Source of the DNA: Epiperipatus broadwayi
Taxonomy: Eukaryota > Onychophora > Udeonychophora > Euonychophora > Peripatidae
Assembly: GCA_028023455.1 (NCBI GenBank)
Contig: JAQFVV010012418.1
Coordinates: 4,955,244 to 5,019,243 of the forward strand
Direction of reading: 5' to 3'
DNA: 64,000 bases
Shown here: one piece after another, positions 1 to 10,440 of the stretch
Layout: the number at the start of each line of letters is the position of its first letter
Numbering within the stretch: the first letter of the stretch is position 1
Program-made: the position numbers and the translations under genes
The notes under the pieces: generated by a model
Databases searched by the model: none
What the model was told of the DNA's origin: nothing
The model's input: the letters and a program-made list of their open reading frames with translations, nothing else

Positions 1-351
1 CTGTTCTTTATACATTTTATTACAACTTTCAGTTTTATAAATCATTTCTGCCTTATTATTAATAGCATTTATACTTTTTGTATTACATATCCATCTACCC
101 AAAGACCTACTATTTTCTCAAGTTATTCTTACATTATCTGGTAATTTTTCTCTTATTTACTTTTTATACACTTCCCTTGAATACAGAAGAGACATCCACT
201 TACAATCTTTATATTTATTTTTATCATACTTATTTCTACTATTTATATTTTGATTTCTAAAAATATTTTTTATCATCTTTTATGTCCTATTTTAATATAA
301 TCATTCTCTACCTCTAATTTTTGCTCATAGTCTCTTTCTTATCTAATATAA
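1..351 (-). pseudogene. Penelope-like element fragment (linker before GIY-YIG), inverted
   Basis: Read on the minus strand, this stretch matches the plus-strand sequence at 1522-1875 over its whole length, with scattered substitutions and small indels. It corresponds to the region between the reverse transcriptase and the GIY-YIG endonuclease of a Penelope-like element, including the motif 'REVYKK' and the start of 'YKTE' in decayed form. Several stops interrupt it. It runs off the left edge of the window, so the endonuclease itself lies outside. The two copies are divergent: their upstream ends face each other across about 1.2 kb. Confidence 0.6.
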
Positions 352-1521
352 ATTTTTTTTTTCATTTAAATCGCTTTAATAACCTTTACACTTACGAAGC
401 AGCCATATTGAATATTTAAAAAATTATGGTAAGCCACAAATTTTATCATAATATATGTTTGTATTACTAAAAAATGGTACAATATATATTATTTTAAAGA
501 TAAAACACCAAAGAATGTAATTAAGCTGAAAAAAATATAGTCATTGATATTCAAAGTAATAAAAAAAAAGAATTAATGTTAATATTTCTAATAATTATTT
601 TCATACTATTTCATAAATTCTAAATTATCATGCATACAACTTTTTGTTAGTAGGTTAGTTGGATTCATCATAAAATTTCTAAAAAATTAGTATATAATAA
701 CACTTACCCAAGGTAATCCATCACTTGAAAACTTCATAGAATAAAGACAGTACTTTTTCTTTTTCTCTATAGCCCTTCAAAATGTATTTCCATACAGGAG
801 TTTGCAATGTATATGTCATCCTTAATAACAAAACAAGTTAATATTGATTAATAATTAGTATAATTTGAATATTATAGTAAAGAACTTCAGTACAATTTGT
901 AATTTATTAAAAAGTACTACTAAAATAGTCGCTATAAAATAATGAAATAAAAAGTGAATTATATACTAAATTCATTATAGAGTTAAAGCTTGAGGTTCAT
1001 TACTTAGTAGTTTATATATATTCTGTCAAAATATTTACTTTTAGCATTTGCATTCGTTTATTATTATTAAAACGCAGAGAAGAGATTATAGAAAAATCTA
1101 AATCAGATCATAATATTTGAAAAACATGTATATCTTTTTCTGATATCATATTCAAATACTCCAGTATCATAGAAAAAATGCAGATAATCACAAACTTTTT
1201 TATTTTTATATTAGATTCATTAATAGTTTTTTCATATATTTTTGTCAAATATATATAAAAAAATAATAATTAAAAAAAATATAGAAAAATTAATAATAAT
1301 TAAAAAATATAGAAAAAATTAAAAAAGCTAGATGTTGTCTTCAAAATATATCGGAAAAAGTAAAAGTTTTTACCGATATATTTTTCAGGGTGAAATCTTT
1401 TCCAATAACTACAAAAAAATTAAATTTACTTATCACAAAAATTATCATAAAATTTTTATTTTTTATCGTAGCAAAATAAAATTTACCTTTACAGAACCCC
1501 CCTACTTTTTGACACCATGGC
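352..1521. other. AT-rich spacer between two inverted PLE fragments
   Basis: There is no convincing gene here. The stretch is AT-rich, with poly-A and TATATA runs near 1250-1320. A short open frame at 1332-1595 runs into the right-hand Penelope-like fragment and may hold a decayed end of its reverse transcriptase. I could not see a recognisable RT motif in it. Confidence 0.5.
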
Positions 1522-2150
1522 TTACATTAGATAAGAAAGAAGCATATGAGAAAAAGTTAGCGGTAGAGAATGATTATGTTAAAATAGATTATTAAAAGGT
1601 AATGAAAAATATTTTTAGAAATCAAAATATTAATAGAAATAATTATAATAAGAATAAATATAAAGATTATAAGTGTATGTCTATGCTGTATTCAAGAGAA
1701 GTGTATAAAAAGTTAGTAAGAGAGAAATTACCAGATAATATAAGAATAACTTGGGATAATAGTAAGTCTTTGGGTGATGGCTATGTAATATAAATAAGAT
1801 AAATGGTGTTAATAGTAAGGGAGGAATAGTTTATAAAATTGAATGTAGAAGTTATAATAAGGTTTATATAGGTCAGAGAAGACTAACGATAAGCGAAAGA
1901 GGGAAGGAGCACGATAGAACAATTAGTAGATGAGATATTAGGTCAGGACCATATATACATTATTTAGATACTAGTCATAAAATGGAATGTGAGAAGAATA
2001 TTAAAGTTATAAAACATGTTAAAGATTATCGAAAAAGAATATGTTATGAAACTATACATTCAGAAAAATTTGGATAGTTGTGTAAATATAATTAAATGTC
2101 CAGCAAAATTAGGTGGCAAATGGGCATTATTAGATAATTGGAAGATTTAA
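1522..2150 (+). pseudogene. Penelope-like element, linker plus GIY-YIG endonuclease, decayed
   Basis: The plus strand encodes the C-terminal part of a Penelope-like retroelement. A linker with 'CMSMLYSREVYKKLVREK' (1670-1730) precedes a GIY-YIG nuclease core read as 'GGIVYKIECRS' followed by 'VYIGQRR' (about 1820-1885). The frame breaks near 1785 and has a stop after 'DRTISR'. Downstream come a decayed 'GPYIHYLD..HKME' segment and a terminal 'GGKWALLDNW' ending near 2150. In this family GIY-YIG supplies the endonuclease that primes reverse transcription. Frameshifts and stops make this copy inactive. It is homologous to the inverted fragment at the left edge. Confidence 0.75.
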
Positions 2151-2382
2151 AAATTGTTGATGAGAATTTATAGGGGGGAGGGATAGAATATTTATTTATA
2201 TAGGTATATATATACAGTCAGTCCCCTAATTACGAACTTAATTGGTTCCTAACGTGTGTTTGGAAATTGTAATTGATTGAAAGTAGAGGTATGTAAAAAA
2301 AACACCAAAAAAGGTTTTCAAAATACAGTATTTATTTTTTATTGATTAGTATCTGGAGTTTTATTTACAAATTTATCAAGAG

Positions 2383-2703
2383 TTAATTGAATTGTATTCT
2401 TTTTTTTCTCTTGATAAAGAATTCTGTATCTTTTTCTTTTGCTCGTCGTACATGAGATATACGCTGTCCATTGAGATCACATTCTTCCATGATGGTCAAA
2501 AATTTGTCAAGATGCATGAAGGCTTCATTCATAATCTTGATTGTTAAACTTTTAACAATAAGTTCATTTTCAGGTTTTTCATTTTGTATTTCATTCATCT
2601 CTTCTAGTTTAATCAAGTCTTCATTTGGTTTTGAGTGAGATTGTATTAACTCATCAATATCGTCATCAGTGACATTGCTTGCTACAAATTCAACAGCAGT
2701 CTT
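2383..2703 (-). pseudogene. Tigger transposase C-terminal remnant
   Basis: This frame continues after a one-base shift from the DNA-binding piece. It reads 'TDDDIDELIQ' and then an acidic, helical tail with 'EKPENELIVKSLTIKIMNEA' and a basic end 'FFIKRKKRIQFN'. Tails of the form acidic-DDIDEL followed by helices are usual at the C-terminus of Tigger proteins. No catalytic aspartates are present. Its nearness to the N-terminal module shows an internal deletion. Confidence 0.65.
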
Positions 2704-3025
2704 TTTTTAATTCTATCTTCCAATCTTCATGCAAACTAAGAGCCTTAGCTTGAATAATTGATAAACTCACTGGGATGCCTTTTTGATGGTGATCTTCAAT
2801 CCATAAAGCCAAAGGTGTCTCCATTTCATCCATTACTCCACCATGTCTTTTTGAAACAATCTTTGAAGAAATATTTCCGCAATTTTTAACATATTTCTTA
2901 ATTTTTTTCTTGTTTTTTACAATTGTATATATTGTTGATCGGTTTAAATTACATGAACGTGCGATTGAAGCAAAACATTCACCATTTTCAAAATGTTTAA
3001 TTATATCCATTTTTGTCTTAACCAT
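2690..3025 (-). pseudogene. Tigger transposase N-terminal DNA-binding domain
   Basis: A 111-residue frame begins 'MVKTKMDIIKHFENGECFAS' and continues with a helix-turn-helix of the psq/CENP-B type ('IARSCNLNRSTIYTIVKN'). A second DNA-binding helix domain follows, with 'METPLALWIEDHHQKGIPVS' and 'KALSLHEDW'. This order is the standard N-terminus of Tigger/pogo transposases, which bind the element's terminal repeats. The frame ends at a stop in a run of eight T (on +) near 2700. At that point the reading shifts into the C-terminal piece, without the catalytic domain. It is intact as a DNA-binding module but truncated as a transposase. Confidence 0.8.
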
Positions 3026-3601
3026 TTGGGATTTATGAGACCTTGATTTCTTTTTGGTTGTATCAACACTGCTGTTTTTTTTGTTTCTTACTCATGTTTT
3101 TAATTAATAAGAGTGAAAAAAATTCACCAAAACATAACTATATACTGAGAATATGTAAGTTAATCGCGCACAAACTACTTTTAAAAACAAGCACTTATCA
3201 AGACGATCCTGTTCAAGACGGTTTGTGATGATGCTAAAAATAAAATAATTAATGTCAGAGAGATGGGAAGATTTATTGTATTTTATATAAGTTCTTATTG
3301 TTTTCTAAAATATATTCTTAATTATATTCTAAATTCCAAAGTTTATCTTTCTTTAGAAAAAATTCAATTACGAATGTATGTAAATAGTTTTTTTTATCAA
3401 ATACTATAAATTTGTAGTGTTTAATTATTAAAAGGAATTTTTTAATTATTAAAGTACTAAAATACTGTACAATTTTGAATACCCATTTCTTTCTACAATA
3501 TATAGCACTAATTATACATGAAAGTATGTGTATAAAGATCTAAAGCACGTTATAGCGAAATGTTTATAACTTGAGTATTTGTAACTAGGGGATTGTCTGT
3601 A

Positions 3602-4340
3602 GTTTAAAATTTTTTTTTTTTTATGTATTTTATTTTTGGTCATTTATTTATATGTATAATGTTAATTATATTGTTGAAAGTAAAATAATGTCCAATACAT
3701 GGAGTAAATGTAATTAATAGGACTTGTGATGTATACAACTTTATATCTTGAAACAGTCTCAATAAGAGGTGAAAACCTGGGTTGATAATTAAATAATTGT
3801 AAATATAATTAGTTGTTTGTTTCAATTTTATTTAGATTGATTATTATATTAAGTATATATATTGTACCTATATTGATATAGGCACATAATTTTTATCTAA
3901 AATTATTATTAAAGTAATCTTTCGTTAAAGAAAAACATAAAATTAAATGTTGAAGAGTTTATTCAGTTTGTTTTAGAAAAAGATAGGAATTAAATAGTTT
4001 TTATTAGTATTCGTAAAAATATAATTTAAAAAAGTTAAAATATACAAATCTCTTAATCCAAAAGTCTAAAATATACAAATCTCTTTTCATTCAAGTTTAA
4101 TTAAAGAAAAAATAATGTTAAAACTAATATATGACCGTATATATGTGCAATTGTCAACAATAGAATAAATGTTATTATAAATAAATGAAAGTTAAAAAAG
4201 ATTATTATTAAAAAACACGGCAATGGTTATTAATTAAAATATAAAACATCTCTGCATGGCTATTACTAATTAAGCAATCTTCCAAAACACGTTTATCAAA
4301 TGATTATCATTGGAATTTGATAACAGATCTTTGCCGGAGA
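3602..4340. other. AT-rich DNA without recognisable genes
   Basis: I see only AT-rich sequence with poly-T at 3609-3622 and many short stops in all frames. A short duplicated motif (AATCTCTT with flanking ATATACAA) occurs near 4045 and 4075. Confidence 0.5.
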
Positions 4341-4365
4341 TATTAGAAAGACAACAAGGCGCAGG

Positions 4366-4403
4366 TATAAATAGACTTTTTTATCGGACAGTAATTCAGT
4401 TCC
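4366..4403 (+). promoter_or_regulatory. Core promoter: TATA box plus initiator
   Basis: TATAAATAG at 4366-4374 is followed by a perfect arthropod-type initiator TCAGTT (4396-4401), with the putative start A at 4398, 32 bases after the first T of the TATA box. This spacing and the initiator consensus are those of strong RNA polymerase II promoters in insects and of many LTR retrotransposons. Downstream DNA is clearly less AT-rich to about 4750 and has a consensus splice donor (CTG/GTAAGC) at 4678. What it transcribes is not apparent. Confidence 0.55.
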
Positions 4404-5133
4404 ACAAATTAATTGAGTTGAGACAAGTCAGTTCACAAAGTTATTGAGAGAGTGCAGTTTGGAAATTAATTGAGTCAGTTAAGAAACAAAATGCAGTGCT
4501 GAGAATATTTTGGAACACACGTTCACCTCCAGCCCAGATGTCCGAGAAAACAGCAGATCTGCCCGTGAAATAATGTCAGCTTAACATCTTAGAAAATCTC
4601 CGTCAGTATCTATTTGTCTCCGATAGCAGTAATCGTGAAAATTAGGAAACTCAGCAAGGAAACATCCCAGCCGGCTGGTAAGCATTTATAATGGAAATAT
4701 CCTCACCGAAAGCAGCCTCCAAAGAACAAAATTCTACGTCAACATTCAAAATCCTAGGTAAAACATTTGCTTATTTTCGTTTATACTGTAATAGCCATTG
4801 CATTTCGTGCGAATCCTCCAAGAGTCTAATTATATGAACTCGATATCATACATAAATGAACTATTGATATGTGTGTGATTAAATTTCAAATGCTATGTAG
4901 TCCTTTATTATCATTATTATGTGTGTGCATGAGATAATATGTGCATGATCATTATATCAATATTTATTAGTTAAATTAGAGTGTTTTGTTATTAAATCTA
5001 TAGGAATGTTAAAACTATTTAGAAATGTTAATTTAAAATATGCGTGTGTTTTATTAGAATTATAAAATGTTTAAATTTAGTAAATAAATGTTAGTTAATA
5101 AATTATCTTTAAAATTAAACTATATTTGTCGGT

Positions 5134-5213
5134 CAATTCTTTTTATCAATTCTTTTACCAAATTCTTTTTATCAATTCTTTTTAACAAATTCTTTTATTA
5201 ATTCTTTTAATCA
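5134..5213. repeat. Imperfect short tandem repeat
   Basis: About six copies of a roughly 12-14 base T-rich unit (AATTCTTTTTATC with variants) lie in tandem. It is a simple low-complexity minisatellite inside the LTR-like region. Confidence 0.6.
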
Positions 5214-5439
5214 CTAATTAAGTATAATCTATTAGTGATTACAAACAACTGAGCTAGTCGTGGATTTAGGCGTTGAGTTAGTGGCCATTGCTTAAAGTGC
5301 GTTATTTATTCATCCTTGAATAGATAGCTGGCGCCCGTGTTTATACACAAACAAAAAAAAAGTGCTTTGAACTTGGTGTTGAACTCAACAGTCGAGAAGA
5401 AGTTATGTCCTGGAAATGTAACGTTAGTTATATACTTTA

Positions 5440-5530
5440 TAGCTATCATTTGGGCATACATACTCTCCGAGTATGTTCTTCTCTGCCTAAGAGGCCGGTG
5501 TTTCGAATCCACACATTCGAATACGGTTCA
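5440..5530 (+). other. tRNA-like / SINE-like sequence
   Basis: The stretch holds a B-box-like motif (GGTGTTTCGAATCC, 5493-5506) near the end of a less AT-rich segment, with a weak A-box-like motif about 50 bases before it. No full cloverleaf could be folded by eye. It may be a fragment of a tRNA-derived SINE or part of the neighbouring LTR-like element. Confidence 0.25.
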
Positions 5531-5973
5531 ATATATATAACAACATTGTTGGACAAATAATTTTTTTATATTAGATATTTCACCATTGTATATATTTGAA
5601 TGTTAATATTCTTGGTATGTTATTCAATTAATCATTGTTGCGTTTTGATAAATATACTTTAGTATGTGACAGTTTCCCAAATCTATATTTTGATGGTCCA
5701 AAGCTTGTAATCATTGACTTCTAATGAACAACATTCACATGGAGTGTCTATATCTTCATGGTCCAAAACTTTAATCAATGACTTCTGATTAATATTTACT
5801 TGGAAAAATTTAAAACCACTATTGTAAAAACTATTTTCTTTTTACTTAAAGTTTGGCTTGACTATGTGAATACATTTGTTGTATGATTATATGATAAACA
5901 CTATTGCATTCTACATATATATCACTCACATATCTCCTTTTAAATCCATAATGGAATTGGAACAGAACCAAAA

Positions 5974-6540
5974 TTGGCATTTTTAAATGTTCTTGTTACA
6001 AAAATCTCTCATGGCAAAATCAACATTACTGTTTATAGAAAACACGCACCTACAGGAAAATATTTAGCATGTACATCCAATCACGACTGAAACACAAGAA
6101 ATGTTTTATTATTACTATGAAAAGACTAAAAAAGCTAGTAATGGGGGGGGTCCATTATGTAACTAACTCTCATAGAGAATAGTTATCCATTATCTTTCAT
6201 TTAGAAATACTTAAATAGACAATATCAAAAGAAAATTTGATAGATACTGTAAGGTATTCATATACACAAGAAGTATATGCATAAAGAAATATGCAACCAA
6301 TATATTAGAACTGCTTTCTAAAGCTTTTGGCATATTTTGAGGAATCCTAACCTCTACAAAACTTAAACTTGAAATGCTTAAAAACAAAACATCTGAAATA
6401 CCATGTGAATGTATTTAACATATATATTAGTGAAACTAGTTATCCCATCGAAAAATGATTAAAAGATCACAAAGTAATGATTAGAGAGGGAAAATGGAAT
6501 ATCTGAAATAGCGGGCATAGATATACCAATGAACCACTAA
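5974..6540 (+). pseudogene. Penelope-like element relic: end of RT and GIY-YIG
   Basis: At 5974-6090 the plus strand reads 'LAFLNVLVTKISHGKINITV' and then 'YRKHAPTGKYL..SNHD'. This is the conserved late RT/thumb motif of Penelope-like and related retroelements, usually PFLDVLV...VYRKPTHT..YL..SNHP. About 300 bases later, near 6395-6530, comes a decayed endonuclease. It has 'EIPCEC', then 'IYISETSYPIEK' (GIY-YIG's second half, usually YIGETGR) and 'LKDHKVMIREGKW'. Stops and frameshifts are numerous. It is a different, older family than the copies at 1.5 and 46 kb, judging from sequence. Confidence 0.7.
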
Positions 6541-6734
6541 ACATCACATGATCACTATCTCATCCATTGATTGCTCTTGTTAGCACAAGATGGCACTACT
6601 ATATGGAGAGTGTTGTTTTGTTTTGAATTGTTTAATATACCAATGAATATATATTTAATTGCAGAAGCTCAATGATATAGAGCAGCAATGGTATATAATC
6701 TAATAAGTCAACTATGTGATAGGCTATAGTGTTT

Positions 6735-8280
6735 AAAAACCATTCACTAAACTTGACCTTAAACATTCAAAATTTACAAAATAAGCCACTGAATTTTTTT
6801 GAGAGTAAAAACTGATTTGAAAAAGAAAAATCAAATTGTAAAAAATATCTTTTAGTCAATAAGACTCTTGTAAAAGCATCATATTTAGTTGCTTTAAGGA
6901 TTGCTATATGCAAAAATCAATACTCTATTTCTGAAAACTTAATTAAACCATGCTTAATAGATGTATGTTCTGAAATTCTAGATACGGTTGCTGGAGACAA
7001 AATGAAAACTTTGTCGCTTTCTAATGTTATTATTCAACACAGATTCAGTGAATAAGTGACTGATGTTGAATATTAATGAATTCAAAAAGCAAATCTTTGT
7101 TCACAATTCAAATAGAAGAATCTACAAATATTACTAATAGTGCCATACTTTTAAGATATATTTGTTATGTTGATTATGAAATCATTGATGTAAAATATTT
7201 TTTTTGTTGTGTTGAACTTTTTAATCACACAACTAGTTCGGATATATTAAAAGCAATTGTTAATTACATGGAAAAAAACTCAATTGGAAAAATTGTGTTG
7301 ACTTATGTATTGATGAAGCGGCAAGTGTGATGGGAAAATATTCAGCAGTTGCAAAAAGAAAATTAAAGTAGCAGATGACAAAATCAATTTTTACTCATAT
7401 TATACATTGCAAGCTTTTAGCTGCTAAAAAATTGTCTCCTGACTTGAACAATGTTCTTACTTGATAAAAATATTAAATGCAACATACTAAATTCAAGACT
7501 ATTTTCAAGTTTATGCAATGAAATGGTATCTGGACATAAAAATTTACTATTTCATGAAGTGTGTAGAGAGGAAAAATATTAACAAGACTTAATGAATTAA
7601 GAAAAAAGTTGAAACATTTCTAGAAACAATAAATTCAGGATTAAGAAATATTTCCCATGGCAACAATTGGATTAAACTGGCTTACTTGTCAGACATATTT
7701 TCTTTAATAAATGAACTAAATAAATTTAAACTTGCAAGGAAATGGTATTATTTTTGATTTATGGAATAAAATTGAGGTTTTCAAGTAAAAGTTAAAACTA
7801 TAGTACAAGCATGTAGACGAAAAACTATGACATGTTTCTTTCATTTTCAGAATTAATAAATGAAATTGATATAAATATTGGCAAATTGAAAAATAGTTTT
7901 CATGGATACTTTGTTGTGTGTTTGATCAATAGTATCCACGATAACACACGGAAAGACTGAATTTTAAATCTGTTTATTGAACAAGAAAATAATCTGATTT
8001 GGGACAGAAAAAATTAAGACTTAAGTTATGATGGTACACTAAATATAACTCAATTTTGGGTCAAAATTAGAACTGAATATCTGGAATTACATAAGAGAGC
8101 CGTAAGAGTGTTGTTGCTGTTTTGATCACATACTGTGAATCGATATTTTCGGCAATGACTCTCATAAAATAAAATAAAAAGATGTTTATTAATAAATAAA
8201 GTTTGCATTTAGTAGTCACAAATTTATCTCTGAGACTTGATAAGCTAATTACTGAAAAGAATCAGCAGCAACTGCATTAG
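6735..8280 (+). pseudogene. hAT-superfamily transposase relic (ZBED5/SCAND3-like)
   Basis: Several frames together follow a hAT transposase of the ZBED5/SCAND3-like type. First comes the end of a BED-finger region ('KPFTKLDLKHSKFTK', near 6738). Next is 'LVKASYLVALRIAICKNQYS' with 'SLSNVIIQHRFSE' (6860-7053). The open stretch 7076-7330 begins the RNase-H-like fold with 'LFTIQIEESTNITNSAILLR', and the E-S-T-(D/N)-I-T signature is clear. After it lie 'GKYSAV', 'LLAAKKLSPDLNNVL', a helical insertion domain, and the C-terminal dimerisation part ('ITQFWVKIRTEYLELHKRAV', near 8045-8105). Many stops and shifts make it non-functional. A 35-base piece of its 5' part recurs at 10156. Confidence 0.8.
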
Positions 8281-8978
8281 TTTTTTGTTTTATAATTATG
8301 TTTCGCTCATTTTATTTATTATTAGTTTAATATTCTATTAATTTATTTACTTTTGTATAAATTAGTTGATTATTTTATTATCGTTCTTTGAAAATATATA
8401 TTACATTTGTTAAACATTGCAATAATTATATTTTATTATAAAAATGCCAATACTTTATTTGGTCCATAATAACAAAATTTAATAATTTATTAGTTCACGA
8501 AATGTAGTCAACTGAGAAACATTGCCATAGACTGATTAGTAATAAAACTGATTCATTCATAATATAAAATGCCTTTAGTTGCATTTAAATAATAAGTTGC
8601 AAATAGAATATCCCATAATAATACTGAAGGGAGAAGGTAAGAATAGATGAAAAGAAATTGTACATTCTTTATTATAATTTGATATTTAAGTTTAGCTGCA
8701 ATAAGTCTTCTATTCATTTGACACATCATGTATGAAAATAGTAATAGAGTATGAAGTAATGAATAGCACACTATCTATAATATACAAGAAGGATTGTGTC
8801 ATGGTATAATTATAGATATTTATTTAATTCTTTAAATTGTAGATGCCTAACTAGATAGATTTTATTATATATTATTCATAGAAGTGGCAAGATGATTAAT
8901 GAATTGGCCACCTTATGCCAGATTAGTGAACCTAGTATCACTAAAATGGATGAATATCTAAACCCAAATTGATTAATT
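8281..8978. other. AT-rich DNA without recognisable genes
   Basis: There is no coding signal I trust. An antisense open frame of 72 codons (8553-8771) has no recognisable motif and the composition expected of chance. Confidence 0.5.
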
Positions 8979-9440
8979 TTATGTAAAAAAAAAAAACCTA
9001 TCTTTATTCATGGATAATATTTTGAAATCAAAAAAGACTGGAAAGATATCTACAGATAAAATCCAATTCTGAACCATTGTATATAAAATATTAAGATTTA
9101 ATTGCATTACTGTTAAACATATCTTTTCATCTACTTCATACACAACATAGCATTTTGGACCAATATAATATAATTTTTTTTGCTCTTGATCTCTTGCTTG
9201 CATTTGCCTGGCAATGAAAACCATGTCTATAGTACAGCTTGATTCTCTAAAACTGTATTGAGTCAGCAATAATCGTTCATAAACAATGCTTGAAAGTTCT
9301 TTGCTGTAATCAATAACAATGTTATTTCATAAAAGTTATTATAACTTTTTTTATACTTTCATTATTTAAAAATTGGAACAAAAGAAGCATCCTTAAGATA
9401 TACATTTTCACTGATCCATATATTTTTTAAAAATTCCAAA
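8979..9440 (-). pseudogene. LINE reverse transcriptase fragment
   Basis: On the minus strand the segment begins with 'LKDASFVPIFKN' (the usual (L)KDA.iV.iyKnKG motif before RT block 1). It continues, after decay, into 'YSFRESSCTIDMVFIARQMQ' and 'QEQKKLYYI', which match the RT motif QCGFR.GRSTTDMIF..RQLQEK.REQ...LY. The next catalytic block (usually FIDLTKAFD) is corrupted here to 'GPKCYVVYEVDE', so the first catalytic aspartate is lost. It belongs to a LINE family related to Jockey/CR1-like elements common in invertebrates; the exact clade is uncertain. Confidence 0.7.
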
Positions 9441-10225
9441 GTTTTAAAATTAATATATTATTGTATTTTAAAACTTATCTCTTCAGAACCCATATTTTTT
9501 CCACATTTTTAAAATTTTCAAGAACTGCTTTGATTCAACAGAAAATAAGTATCATGAAAAAATACCAGTCTATATATTTTTCTGATCAATGCATTTGATC
9601 TTTAAAAAATGCAACATTTATTCCTATTCTTTATGTTCTTATTTTACTCGTAGTCAGTGAGATATTAAATTTGTGTTAGTCAAGATAAAGATTTTGATAC
9701 CAATCATTGGGAGTTAAAACAAATTGATAAGTAGCTTAATTAAATTTAACTTCATTTTGAAAGTATCCTAGATGTTTCTGTAATAAATATGTTATTAGTT
9801 TGAAATAATAATAAAGAAAACTGCAAAATCAACATCCACATACAGTGCATTCATTAAGTTGACATATTGGAAAACAAATACTGATGACAGCTTATTAATC
9901 AAAAACCCTTTACATATGTAAACATCAACTCACCTAGAATGCATAATAGTTCAAGACATCAAGATTTCTATATGATTTTCTATAAATTACATGTCATCAT
10001 TAATAGTTGTAATATGGTTATTTGTTTAGATAAATTAAAAAAACTATTTAATTATGAATATAATACTGATAATTCAATATTCTTAGTCCCTAGTCTTCTG
10101 GAATAATAACTGTCAAATTTAAATATTACTTGGTAATAATAGTAAAATTGAATCATATAAGCTTAAAAACCATTCACTAAACTTGATCTTAAAATATATA
10201 TATTATATATTGTACCGGTCAGAAT
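9441..10225. other. AT-rich DNA with a short hAT-derived fragment
   Basis: It is mostly featureless AT-rich DNA. The exception is 10156-10192 (CTTAAAAACCATTCACTAAA and following), which is nearly identical to 6727-6763 in the hAT relic and so is a small orphan piece of the same element family. Confidence 0.5.
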
Positions 10226-10440
10226 TGTATGTTCATTTAACAAGGTTTAGAATCTAAGCAAAAGTACCCTAAATCCACTCATGCCCGAGATACACAGGTC
10301 AGGAGCAATCATGGATTCTGCCCTATTTGCTCTTCTCTAAAACTATAACATTATAAACAACACTTCTGATGATAACCGATGAAATTTTATTCATTCCGGT
10401 CCCGGAGACACAGCGGAGAAACGATATCTACAGGGTAATT
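10226..10440 (-). repeat. LTR-like dispersed repeat, copy 1
   Basis: This segment aligns by eye with 18159-18375 through shared blocks such as AGCAAAAGTAC, GAGATACAC, GGTCAGGAGCAATCATG and AACAACACTTCTG. The second copy has a primer-binding-site-like motif beside it on the minus strand, which suggests the repeat is the end of an LTR read on that strand. No coding sequence is associated with this copy. Confidence 0.55.

Larger units (their letters stand above)
2215..3599 (-). mobile_element. Tigger/pogo DNA transposon, internally deleted
   Basis: Terminal inverted repeats are visible. The left end reads CAGTCAGTCCCCTAATTACG and the right end, inverted, reads CAGACAATCCCCTAGTTAC. TA dinucleotides flank it at 2213-2214 and 3600-3601, the target duplication expected for pogo/Tigger elements. 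On the minus strand it carries a CENP-B-like DNA-binding domain and, almost directly after it, a transposase C-terminus. The catalytic DDD domain that should lie between them, some 200-300 residues in complete Tigger proteins, is missing. It is a roughly 1.4 kb deletion derivative that could move only in trans. TIR and TSD evidence is strong; the subfamily is unknown. Confidence 0.85.
4341..5339 (+). repeat. Possible LTR with adjacent primer-binding-site-like motif
   Basis: The promoter at 4366 is followed about 960 bases later by TGGCGCCCGTG (5329-5339), which resembles the start of the retroviral/gypsy primer-binding site (TGGCGCC...). A promoter upstream of such a site is the layout of a 5' LTR. 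No second LTR, gag or pol was found next to it, and I could not fix the LTR start or target duplication. It could instead be an isolated host promoter and a chance match. Confidence 0.3.

Noticed and set aside
5306-5540. Two overlapping frames of about 67 codons on opposite strands
   Set aside because: They mirror each other over a small less-AT-rich patch and show no motif; the patch is better explained by LTR- or SINE-like sequence.
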